This document shows, piece after piece, positions 28,584 to 36,375 of a stretch of DNA of 62,730 nt. Position 1 is the first letter of the stretch. Each line of letters starts with the position of its first letter. Source of the DNA: Cryptosporangium phraense. Its GTDB lineage: Bacteria; Actinomycetota; Actinomycetes; Mycobacteriales; Cryptosporangiaceae. Location: contig NZ_VIRS01000039.1 of NCBI RefSeq assembly GCF_006912135.1, positions 1-62,730 on the forward strand. Direction: 5' to 3'. The notes under the pieces were generated by a model. The model worked only from the letters and a program-made list of their open reading frames with translations, made no database searches and had not been told where the DNA came from. The position numbers were made by a program, and so were the translations under genes.

Positions 28584-29617
28584 TGGCCGCTCCCCACGAC
28601 GAGGCCGGCCTCGTAGCCGTACGGGTTCAGCCGCTGGAACTCCCAGGCGTCGCGCACCATCGCGTGCAGGTCGCGCGTCGTGCGCCAGCCCCACGCGGAC
28701 GCGGCCCTGGCCGGATCGGCGATCAGCATCGCCACGTCACCCGGCCGCCGCGACACGACCCGCGCCGGGATCTCGACCCCGCACGCCTCCCGGAACGCCG
28801 CCACGAGCCCGAGCACCGACGTGCCCACGCCGGTACCGAGGTTGAACACGGAGAAGCCCGGCTCCAGCTGGGACAGCGCCACCCGGTGCCCGTCGGCGAC
28901 GTCCATGACGTGGATGTAGTCACGCACGCAGGTGCCGTCCGGCGTCTCGTAGTCGCCGCCGAAGACCTGCAGCTCGGGCCGCCGTCCGATCGCGACCTGC
29001 ATCATGTACGGCATCACGTTGTTCGGCACCCCGCGGGGGTCCTCGCCGAGCAGGCCCGACGAGTGCGCCCCCACCGGGTTGAAGTACCGCAGCGCGACCG
29101 CGTTCAGCTCCGGGTAGCGACGACAGGCATCCGCGATGATGTTCTCGCAGAACCACTTCGAGCGCGCGTACGGGTTCGTCGGCGCGGCCGGCTCGGCCTC
29201 GCCGAGCGGCACGGTGGACGTCTGTCCGTAGATCGAGCACGACGACGAGAAGACCAACTCGCGGACGCCGTGGGCGAGCATCGTGCGCAGCAACGACGTC
29301 GTCGCGCTGACGTTGACGTCGTAGTACTCCAGCGGGAGCTCGACGGACTCGCCGACCGCCTTCTTCGCGGCGAAGTGGATCACCGCGTCGATCGGGTGTG
29401 CTTCGAAGACGCTCCGGAGCAGCGAGGAATCGCGGAGATCGCCCTCGTGCAGCGCGGTGATCGGCCGCCCGGCGGCCTTGTCGATCCGGTCGATCACGGC
29501 CGGCGAGCTGTTCGAGAAGTCGTCGACGACGACCACCGCGTGGCCGTGCGCGAGCAGTTCGACGCAGGTGTGGCTGCCGATGAAGCCGGCACCGCCGGTG
29601 ACCAGCACAGTTCTCAT
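28580..29617 (-). CDS. galE: UDP-glucose 4-epimerase
   Basis: A 345-residue extended SDR enzyme that interconverts UDP-glucose and UDP-galactose. It shows the NAD motif TGGAGFIGSHTCVELLAHG, HFAAKKAVGES, SSSCSIYGQ (catalytic Ser region) and NPYARSKWFCE with the YxxxK pair. RYFNPVGAH and VRDYIHVMDVADGH are further family blocks. ATG overlaps the stop of the glycosyltransferase gene by four bases (ATGA), and its own TGA overlaps the ugd GTG. It probably serves the same polymer. Confidence 0.95.
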   Translation of the reverse strand: MRTVLVTGGAGFIGSHTCVELLAHGHAVVVVDDFSNSSPAVIDRIDKAAGRPITALHEGDLRDSSLLRSVFEAHPIDAVIHFAAKKAVGESVELPLEYYDVNVSATTSLLRTMLAHGVRELVFSSSCSIYGQTSTVPLGEAEPAAPTNPYARSKWFCENIIADACRRYPELNAVALRYFNPVGAHSSGLLGEDPRGVPNNVMPYMMQVAIGRRPELQVFGGDYETPDGTCVRDYIHVMDVADGHRVALSQLEPGFSVFNLGTGVGTSVLGLVAAFREACGVEIPARVVSRRPGDVAMLIADPARAASAWGWRTTRDLHAMVRDAWEFQRLNPYGYEAGLVVGSGQ

Positions 29618-31599
29618 GAGTTTCCCAAGGCCGCAAGGACGTGGAGCAGCCGAACGACGTCGTCGAGCTGGTACAGCAACTTCAGGGATCCGAACGGGTA
29701 GTGGGTCACCGCGACGACGAACGGCACGATGACGAGCGTCGCCAGGAAGAACGGGAGCGCGACGGTCCTGCGGAAGGCCTGGGCGAAGCCGACGCGGGCG
29801 TTGCGTGCGGCCTCGCGGGCGTGCATCCACGGCACGAACAGCCCCACCCACGCGTACGCGTTCGCGGCGAACAGGCAGAGCAGCAGGTAGCCGCCGGACC
29901 GGGTGTGCAGCACGAGCTCACCGACCAGCGCGGTAGCGGACATCGCCAGGCTGATCGCGAAGTACGGGACGAGCAGGCTCGTCGGCAGCTTCTCGAACCC
30001 GTCGCTGCCCTTCGGCGTGACCCGGAAGTTGATCGGCTTCGGCCGCACCTTCTGCACCAGCGCGGCCAGCACCCCGCGCAGGTTGAGCGGCCAGCGGGTG
30101 AGCATGTACAGCCAGTCTTCCCAGCTGATGAGCGGCGCCCGGTTCGGCCGCCGCACGCCTCCGCCGCGCAGCACCAGGACGACGCCCAGCAGCCACACGT
30201 TCACGGCCCCGAAGCGGAGGATGAACTCCAGGTACGGGACGTCGACCCACTGCAGCCCGGTGAGGACGGCCACCGGCGCCAGCAGCAGCCCGGCCGCCGT
30301 CGTCGCGGTGAGCAGCGGGTAGTACAGCAGCGCGTGCAGGAACCGGATCCGCAGTGACCAGGGCATCCGGCGCAGGTGCCGGGTCATGTTCAGCAGCACG
30401 GTCGTGAGGCTGCGCGACCACTGGAACTCCTGGGTCAGCATCGCCGCGAACGTCGGCGGCCCCTCGCCGTGGGCCTCGGCCTCGAGCGCGAACGCGCCGT
30501 GCCACCCGGCCGAGCTCAGCAGGTACGTCGTCGTGAAGTCCTCGGCCAGCTCGGGGCCGACGCCGCCGATGTCGCGCAGCGCCCGGGTCCGGACCGCGTA
30601 GTGCGAGCCGATGCACGACGGGGCGTAGCCGCCGTTGCAGCCGGCCTGGTACGGCCCGTGGAAGGCCGCCTCCCGGTACAGCCGCCCCCGCGCCGACCAC
30701 GACGACGACGCGTTCGTGTCGCAGACGCTCGGCGCGGCCACGTACCCGATCGAGTCGTCGGCGAACGGCCGCACCATCTCGCGGAGATAGGAAGAGTGGG
30801 GGATGTGGTCGCAGTCGAGCTGGCTGACGACGTCGTAGTCGCGGTAGCCGTAGTGGTCGTAGAAGTACGCGAGGTTGCCCTCCTTGCACTTCTTCCGCCG
30901 CGGCCAGGTCTCCCGCTGGTACTCGAGCTGCCCTCGCCGGGTGGAGACCCGGACGCCGTGCGCGGAACACCAGCGCAGCGTCTCGTCGCTCGGGTCCTCG
31001 TCGCAGATCCAGACGTCGTACCGGGAGGGGAAGTCCTGGCGGAGCATCGCTTCGAGCGTCGTCCGGGCGGTCTCCCAGGGCTCGGACGGCGCCTTGGTGA
31101 CGCAGAACGCGACCCGGAGGTCGGGCACGCGCAGCCGCGGATTGATCGTCGTGATCCGGTTGAAGCGCAGGATCGGCAGGATCGGGTAGATCGACAGGTA
31201 GGCCAGCAGCGCGCTGTTGATCACCAGGCCGGCCCAGCCGTGCCGGTGCTCCGGCCGTAACCACCAGACCCAGAACGCGACGAGCGTCGCCAGCCACGCG
31301 GCCGTCAGCAGGTGGACGAGAACCCGGCGCGCGGGCCGGAGCGCGGGGACGAACGTGTCCGGCAGCAACGCGTGCCTGCGCACCCGGCGGGCGCGCATGG
31401 CCGGACCGCTGGCCGGCGTCCCGAGCACCTTCCCGCCGGAGAGACGGCCGATCGCCGCCTCGTACGACGTGGCGCCGAACCCCACCCCGATGGGTGCCGA
31501 CGCCTCGTACGGATCGTAACCGGCCGAATCCCACCCGAGATCGATCAGAATCGTCTCGTCCCATTCCGAAGTATTGTGTCGGGAAACGGGCCCAACCAT
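29614..31599 (-). CDS. GT2-family processive glycosyltransferase (cellulose-synthase-like)
   Basis: A 661-residue membrane glycosyltransferase. An N-terminal soluble segment of about 85 residues precedes two membrane helices (about 91-113 and 124-143). The catalytic domain (about 160-400) has VWICDEDPSDE, the DxD-type motif DCDH at about 262-265, EDFTTTYLL, and QEFQWSRS at about 390, similar to the Q/RxxRW motif of processive synthases. About five C-terminal helices follow. No PilZ domain is seen. It is the first gene of the operon with galE and ugd. A TTA leucine codon occurs at residue 114 (31258-31260). The product is probably an exported polysaccharide of unknown composition. Confidence 0.9.
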   Translation of the reverse strand: MVGPVSRHNTSEWDETILIDLGWDSAGYDPYEASAPIGVGFGATSYEAAIGRLSGGKVLGTPASGPAMRARRVRRHALLPDTFVPALRPARRVLVHLLTAAWLATLVAFWVWWLRPEHRHGWAGLVINSALLAYLSIYPILPILRFNRITTINPRLRVPDLRVAFCVTKAPSEPWETARTTLEAMLRQDFPSRYDVWICDEDPSDETLRWCSAHGVRVSTRRGQLEYQRETWPRRKKCKEGNLAYFYDHYGYRDYDVVSQLDCDHIPHSSYLREMVRPFADDSIGYVAAPSVCDTNASSSWSARGRLYREAAFHGPYQAGCNGGYAPSCIGSHYAVRTRALRDIGGVGPELAEDFTTTYLLSSAGWHGAFALEAEAHGEGPPTFAAMLTQEFQWSRSLTTVLLNMTRHLRRMPWSLRIRFLHALLYYPLLTATTAAGLLLAPVAVLTGLQWVDVPYLEFILRFGAVNVWLLGVVLVLRGGGVRRPNRAPLISWEDWLYMLTRWPLNLRGVLAALVQKVRPKPINFRVTPKGSDGFEKLPTSLLVPYFAISLAMSATALVGELVLHTRSGGYLLLCLFAANAYAWVGLFVPWMHAREAARNARVGFAQAFRRTVALPFFLATLVIVPFVVAVTHYPFGSLKLLYQLDDVVRLLHVLAALGNS

Positions 31600-31893
31600 G
31601 CATTCTCCTGGGCGTTACGTGGCAATTACCCAGCGAATTGTCGGGGGTCGATTTCCGTCCGGGCGGCTGTAAAAGTAAGTGGCGCAAAGGACCTGGTCAA
31701 GTACGCATCGGCGGCCGGGCTTCCAGCGGAAACGCGAAAGGCGCCAATCGGTCTTCCGGCTTGAGAATAAATTGCTGAAACCGACTCTTAACGCGCCCCG
31801 AATTTCCTCGGAGAGCAATTTCACAGGCGCTGAGTTGGGGAGCTGGGCAGCCGATCGCTAGAGTTGCCTCGTTCCGAATTCCCTGGGGGATAG
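31600..31893. promoter_or_regulatory. divergent control region of the polysaccharide locus
   Basis: About 294 bases separate the GT2 operon and the divergent UDP-glucuronate decarboxylase gene. A+T content is clearly higher than the neighbourhood, for example gagaataaattgctgaaacc and cgaatttcctcggag. Several short inverted repeats are present, such as ggcgc with ggcgcc around 31680-31745. I could not match it to a known riboswitch. It must contain both promoters and long leaders are possible. Confidence 0.5.
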
Positions 31894-32889
31894 ATGCGCG
31901 TGGTGGTGACCGGCGGAGCCGGCTTCCTGGGTTCGCACCTGGCGGCGAGTCTGTGCCGCCGCGGCGACCAGGTGATCTGCGTCGACAACTTCTCCACCGG
32001 ACGCCGGGAGAACATCGAGCCGCTGCTCGGCGACCCGTCCTTCACGCTGATCGAGGCCGACGTCACCGAGGGTCTGGACGTCCCCGGCCCGGTCGACGCG
32101 GTCGCCCACCTGGCCAGCCCCGCCTCCCCGCCCGACTACCACCGCCTGCCGCTCGAGACGCTCGCGGTCGGCAGCCGCGGCACCGAGTACGGGCTCCGGC
32201 TCGCGGCCCGCCACCGGGCCCGGTTCGTGCTGGCGTCGACCAGCGAGGTCTACGGGGACCCGGTCGTCCACCCGCAGCGCGAGGAGTACTGGGGCAACGT
32301 CAACCCGGTCGGTCCGCGCAGCGTCTACGACGAGGCCAAACGGTACGCCGAGGCGGTCACGATGGCGTACAAGCGCAGCTACGACCTCAACGCGGGCATC
32401 GTGCGGATCTTCAACACGTACGGCCCGCGGATGCGCCCGCAAGACGGCCGGGTGGTCACCAGCTTCATCACCCAGGCGCTGGTCGGCGACCCGCTGACGA
32501 TCTACGGCGACGGCGAGCAGACGCGCAGCTTCTGCTACGTCGACGACCTCATCGCCGGCATCGTCGCGATGATCGACAGCGACGTGACCGGGCCGATCAA
32601 CCTCGGCAACCCGGTCGAGTGGACGGTCGCCCGGCTGGCGGAGGAGATCCTCCGGATCACCGGGTCGCCGTCGGTGATCGAGAACCACCCGCTGCCGACC
32701 GACGACCCGACCCGGCGCCGGCCCGACATCACGCTCGCCCGGCAGCTGCTCGGCTGGGAGCCGGTGGTTCCGGTCGAGGAAGGCCTGCGCCGGACGATCG
32801 ACTGGTTCCGGTCCCGTCCCGAGGAACTGTTAGCCGCCGCGCCTGCGCTCTCCGGCGCCCAGCCGGGCGGCGTCGAAGTTCTCTCCTGA
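31894..32889 (+). CDS. UDP-glucuronate decarboxylase-like epimerase (UDP-xylose synthase)
   Basis: A 331-residue extended SDR protein. It has TGGAGFLGSHLA at the N-terminus, HLASPASPPDY, STSEVYGDP, NVNPVGPRSVYDEAKRYAE (YxxxK) and RIFNTYGPRM. These are signatures of UDP-xylose synthase, which decarboxylates UDP-glucuronate. The upstream divergent ugd would make its substrate. It may instead be a dTDP-glucose dehydratase-like enzyme, but HPQ and YWGN favour UXS. A TTA codon sits at 32830-32832. A strong inverted repeat follows the stop. It is transcribed alone. Confidence 0.88.
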   Translation: MRVVVTGGAGFLGSHLAASLCRRGDQVICVDNFSTGRRENIEPLLGDPSFTLIEADVTEGLDVPGPVDAVAHLASPASPPDYHRLPLETLAVGSRGTEYGLRLAARHRARFVLASTSEVYGDPVVHPQREEYWGNVNPVGPRSVYDEAKRYAEAVTMAYKRSYDLNAGIVRIFNTYGPRMRPQDGRVVTSFITQALVGDPLTIYGDGEQTRSFCYVDDLIAGIVAMIDSDVTGPINLGNPVEWTVARLAEEILRITGSPSVIENHPLPTDDPTRRRPDITLARQLLGWEPVVPVEEGLRRTIDWFRSRPEELLAAAPALSGAQPGGVEVLS

Positions 32890-32910
32890 ACTGCCCTTCC
32901 GGAGAGAAAG

Positions 32911-32939
32911 AAGCCCGCCCCGGTGCCCGGGGCGGGCTT
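32911..32939. terminator. bidirectional intrinsic terminator
   Basis: A perfect 13-bp inverted repeat (aagcccgccccgg/ccggggcgggctt) with a three-base loop tgc lies between the convergent decarboxylase and thiolase genes. A-rich and T-rich flanks on both sides (gaaagaag, ggcttcgtcc) fit use on either strand. Confidence 0.85.
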
Positions 32940-32954
32940 CGTCCGGAAGACGGC

Positions 32955-34187
32955 TCAGCTCAGGCGCTCGAGCACCATCGCCATGCCCTGGCCGCCGCCG
33001 ACGCACATCGTCTCGAGGCCGAACTGCTTGTCGTGGGTCTGCAGGTTGTTCAGCAGCGTCCCGGTGATGCGGGCGCCGGTCATCCCGAACGGGTGGCCGA
33101 GCGCGATCGCGCCGCCGCTGACGTTGAGCCGGTCGAGGTCGATGCCCAGGTCCCGGTACGACGGGATGACCTGCGCGGCGAACGCCTCGTTGATCTCGAC
33201 CAGGTCGATGTCGGAGATCGCCATCCCGGCCCGGCCCAGCGCCTGCTTGGACGCCTCCACCGGCCCGTAGCCCATGATCTCGGGCGAGAGCCCGGTGACG
33301 CCGGTCGAGACGATCCGGGCCAGCGGGGTGAGGCCGAGCTGCTTGGCCTTCGCGCCGGACACGATGATCACCGCGGCCGCGCCGTCGTTCAGCGGGCACG
33401 CGTTGCCCGCCGTCACGGTGCCGTCGGGGCGGAACACCGGCTTGAGCCCGGCCACCTTCTCGTACGTCGTCCCCGGCCGCGGGCCGTCGTCGGTGCTGAT
33501 CACGGTGCCGTCGGGCAGCGTCACCGGGGTGATCTCCCGCTCGAAGAACCCGTTCGCGATGGCCTTCTCGGCCAGGTTCTGCGACCGCACCGCGAACTCG
33601 TCCTGGTCCTGCCGGGACACGTTCTTCAGCTGGGCCAGGTTCTCCGCCGTCTGGCCCATCGCGATGTAGACGTCGGGCAGCGCGTCGTTCTCACGCGGGT
33701 CGTTCCACGTGAAGCCGCCGCCGGTCGCGTCGTCCGAGCGCTTCTGGGCGTCCAGGAACAGCGGGTTCGTGGTGCCGGGCAGCCCGTCCGAGCTGCCCTT
33801 GACGAACCGCGAGACGGCCTCGACGCCGGCCGAGATGAACGCGTCGCCCTCGCCGGCCTTGATCGCGTGGAACGCCATCCGGGTGCTCTGCAGGGAGGAC
33901 GAGCAGTACCGGGTGATCGTCGTGCCGGGGAGCGTGTCGTAGCCGAGCAGCACGGCCACGACCCGGGCCATGTTGTAGCCCTGCTCGCCGCCGGGCAGGC
34001 CGCAGCCCAGGATCAGGTCGTCGATCGTCGTGGGGTCGAGGGCCGGCACCTTGTCGAGCGCGGCGCGGACGATGGTCGCGGTCAGGTCGTCCGGCCGGAC
34101 GTCCTTCAGCGAACCCTTGACCGCGCGCCCGATCGGTGACCGCGCGGTGGCGACGATGACGGCGTCGCGGTCGGCGAACTCAGTCAC
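32955..34187 (-). CDS. acetyl-CoA C-acetyltransferase (thiolase)
   Basis: This 410-residue thiolase joins or cleaves acyl-CoA units. The nucleophilic Cys is at residue 95 in RYCSSSLQS. The C-terminal half has NEAFAAQVIPS, the His block GHPFGMTGARITGT and a second Cys in CVGGGQGMAM. This arrangement suits the FadA-like or acetoacetyl-CoA class. A GTG start follows gggaggacc. It is flanked by a terminator on one side and an SGNH gene 67 bases upstream on the same strand. Fatty-acid degradation or mevalonate supply cannot be separated here. Confidence 0.93.
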   Translation of the reverse strand: MTEFADRDAVIVATARSPIGRAVKGSLKDVRPDDLTATIVRAALDKVPALDPTTIDDLILGCGLPGGEQGYNMARVVAVLLGYDTLPGTTITRYCSSSLQSTRMAFHAIKAGEGDAFISAGVEAVSRFVKGSSDGLPGTTNPLFLDAQKRSDDATGGGFTWNDPRENDALPDVYIAMGQTAENLAQLKNVSRQDQDEFAVRSQNLAEKAIANGFFEREITPVTLPDGTVISTDDGPRPGTTYEKVAGLKPVFRPDGTVTAGNACPLNDGAAAVIIVSGAKAKQLGLTPLARIVSTGVTGLSPEIMGYGPVEASKQALGRAGMAISDIDLVEINEAFAAQVIPSYRDLGIDLDRLNVSGGAIALGHPFGMTGARITGTLLNNLQTHDKQFGLETMCVGGGQGMAMVLERLS

Positions 34188-34254
34188 GGTGGTCCTCCCA
34201 GTGACGTGGTTGATGTCTGGGACGTTACCGCTCAGTACAGCCGAACGCTGTTAG

Positions 34255-35031
34255 TTAGAACTCACGCGGGGCCGAGGCGGCCCGGGAGGCCTCGTACACC
34301 ACCGGGTACAGCGCCAGCGCCCACAACTGGTACCCGTCGGCCGAGGGGTGGTAGCCGTCGGCCGAGAGCGTGCCGGCGTCGGCCCGGAACACCCCGCCGG
34401 TACGCCCGGCCAGGTCGACGACCCCGGCCCCGGCCTCGGCCGCCGCCCGTCCCGACGCGGCCGCGACCCGGCGCCCCGACCAGGCCATGATCTCGCGCAG
34501 CGGCTGCCCGAAGTTGCGGGCCGCGCCCAGGTCGGGACACGTGCCGACGACCACCGCGGTGCCGGCCGTGACCAGCCGCCGCACGGTCGCCGTGAGCTCG
34601 TCCTCCACGACCTCGATCGGCGTGAACGCGATCGCGTCCTCGCCCCCGATCAGGATCACCGCCACGTCCGGCACGCCGTGCACCAGGACGCGCGCGACCT
34701 GGGCGTCCAGATCCGCCGTGCGGGAGCCGGCGACCGCGCCGGACGACAGGTGGATCCGCCGTCCGGCGGAGGACAGCAGTTCGGCCAGGCGGCCACCGAC
34801 CGTCTCGCCGGTCACCGCGACGCCGAGCCCGGCGGCGGTCGAGTCGCCGAGCATCACCAGCCGCAGCGGCCGGCCGGCGCCGAACACTCCGGATCCGGGA
34901 GGAGCCAGGTCGGCCGAGAGGTAGCGCCGGCGGCGGGCCAGCAGCCCTTCGATGGCCAGTACGGAGACGGCGCCACCGGCTGCCGTCGCCGCCGCGGTCG
35001 CCGCTGCGGCTGCGATCGTCGTCAGCTTCAT
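34255..35031 (-). CDS. SGNH/GDSL-type hydrolase, smaller paralogue
   Basis: A 258-residue protein with an N-terminal hydrophobic helix (about 5-30) that acts as signal or anchor. Block I is LGDSTAAGLGV with the catalytic Ser, block III is IGGEDA (the usual Asn in GGND is Glu), and block V is SADGYHPSADGY with Asp and His. It should be a secreted or anchored esterase/lipase-like enzyme; peptidoglycan or lipid deacylation are possible roles. A paralogue lies about 90 bases upstream on the same strand. Substitution of the GGND Asn may alter the oxyanion hole. Confidence 0.85.
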   Translation of the reverse strand: MKLTTIAAAAATAAATAAGGAVSVLAIEGLLARRRRYLSADLAPPGSGVFGAGRPLRLVMLGDSTAAGLGVAVTGETVGGRLAELLSSAGRRIHLSSGAVAGSRTADLDAQVARVLVHGVPDVAVILIGGEDAIAFTPIEVVEDELTATVRRLVTAGTAVVVGTCPDLGAARNFGQPLREIMAWSGRRVAAASGRAAAEAGAGVVDLAGRTGGVFRADAGTLSADGYHPSADGYQLWALALYPVVYEASRAASAPREF

Positions 35032-35118
35032 ACCGCCCCCTTCTGCTCACTCCAAGGGCTGCCCCGTCGAGCCTCTCCTCGAAACGCTACCGCCCCGGGG
35101 CATCGGCGAATCGATTCA

Positions 35119-36120
35119 CTACACCGCGCTCGGTGCGCTCCCGACCGTCGGTGCGCCGCCGAACAGGCGAATTCGGTGGCGGAGTTCGACCCAGCGTCCC
35201 CACGGGCCTCGTTCGCGCCCGCCGACCTCGGCCGGTGCGACCTCGGTGCCGGCCGCCTCGGCCGCCGCGACCGCGGCGTCGACCAGCGACCGGACGCCCT
35301 CGCCGCGGCGCGGCTCGACCGCCGCGTCGGGACCCAGGCCGAGCGCGGCCGCCGCGGACGGCAGCATCGCGTCGACGGCCCGACCGTAGCCGGCCGCCGA
35401 CGGGTGGAACCGGTCCGGCGAGAACATCTCGACCGGGTGCGCGGCGAACTCCGCCCCGAGCAGGTCGCCCAGCGATACGGTCCGGCCGCCGGCCTCGACG
35501 GTGGCGACGGTCTGCGCCGCCGCCAGGTCACGACTCCAGCGGCGGACGATGAACCGCAGCGGCTGCGGGATCGGCCGGATCGTCCCCAGGTCGGGGCAGG
35601 TACCCACGACGACCTCGGCGCCGGCGTCGACCAGTCGCCGCACGGCCGAACGGAGTTGGGCGACCGCGATCGCCGGCCGGGTCTTGTGGGTGACGTCGTT
35701 CCCGCCGATGAAGATCAGCGCCAGCTCCGGCCGGCCCGGGAGCACCGCGTCGACCTGAGCGGCCAGGTCGCAGCTCCGGGCCCCGATCTCGGCCGCCGAC
35801 ACCACGTCGACCGGGCGGTCGGAGAGCCGGGCCAGACCGGTGCCGAACAGCGCGCCGGGAGTCTCGGCGACGGTTCCGACGCCGTAGCCGACCATGCTCG
35901 AGTCGCCCAGCAGGGCGAGGCGCACCGGGATGCCGTCGGCGGCGCCGTAGCGGCCGTCGGCGGGCGGCGGACCGACCTCCAGCGGCTGGATCGCCCGGCG
36001 GGCCAGGGTCGCCTGGCCCAGCAGGAGTCCGTAGAAGGCAGCGCTGAGGAGCCCGAGGCCGCCTCCGCCGTAGGCCGCGCCGATCGCGACCTGTTTCACG
36101 TGAAGTGCTCGACCATCCAC
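35119..36120 (-). CDS. SGNH/GDSL-type hydrolase, larger paralogue
   Basis: A 333-residue paralogue of the downstream SGNH protein. A hydrophobic anchor lies at about 10-32; block I is LLGDSSMVGYGV, block III IGGNDVTH, and block V DRFHPSAAGY. The oxyanion Asn is present here. The C-terminal 60 residues are Ala/Gly/Glu-rich. The GTG at 36120 is chosen because aggaggtg lies just upstream. Another in-frame GTG at 36099 lies within a sequence resembling a parS site. The two SGNH genes may be one operon. Confidence 0.87.
   Translation of the reverse strand: MDGRALHVKQVAIGAAYGGGGLGLLSAAFYGLLLGQATLARRAIQPLEVGPPPADGRYGAADGIPVRLALLGDSSMVGYGVGTVAETPGALFGTGLARLSDRPVDVVSAAEIGARSCDLAAQVDAVLPGRPELALIFIGGNDVTHKTRPAIAVAQLRSAVRRLVDAGAEVVVGTCPDLGTIRPIPQPLRFIVRRWSRDLAAAQTVATVEAGGRTVSLGDLLGAEFAAHPVEMFSPDRFHPSAAGYGRAVDAMLPSAAAALGLGPDAAVEPRRGEGVRSLVDAAVAAAEAAGTEVAPAEVGGRERGPWGRWVELRHRIRLFGGAPTVGSAPSAV
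36092..36107. promoter_or_regulatory. parS-like sequence within the SGNH gene start
   Basis: The 16 bases tgtttcacgtgaagtg match the bacterial parS consensus TGTTTCACGTGAAACA at 13 of 16 positions, with the core TTCACGTGAA intact. They lie within the N-terminal codons of the larger SGNH gene. No parA or parB gene is nearby, although a ParA-like ATPase occurs at about 16 kb. It could be a true outlying ParB site or a chance hit in coding sequence. Confidence 0.35.
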
Positions 36121-36375
36121 GTGTCACCTCCTGCTCACGCCGTGTGACGGCGCCGTTACTCGGCTCAGGTCCGCCACTGCTGACTCGCGCCGCGATGCGT
36201 CCGGTCCGTCGCGGGGAATCCCACGACCGCCCGGTGCATCCGCGGCGCTCCCTCCAAAGTAGCTCGCCGTCGGCTATGTCACTCTCCGTCTATCGGTCAT
36301 CCGTCACACCCGGAATGTCAGGCGCTCAGTTGCCTTCGGAGTTGCGCCACCCGGATACTCCTAGCCCGCACCCAT

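Noticed and set aside
31600-31893. Possible c-di-GMP riboswitch between the polysaccharide genes
   Set aside because: Some words resemble a GEMM-type core (ggcgcaaagg), but the other conserved blocks and stems were not found.
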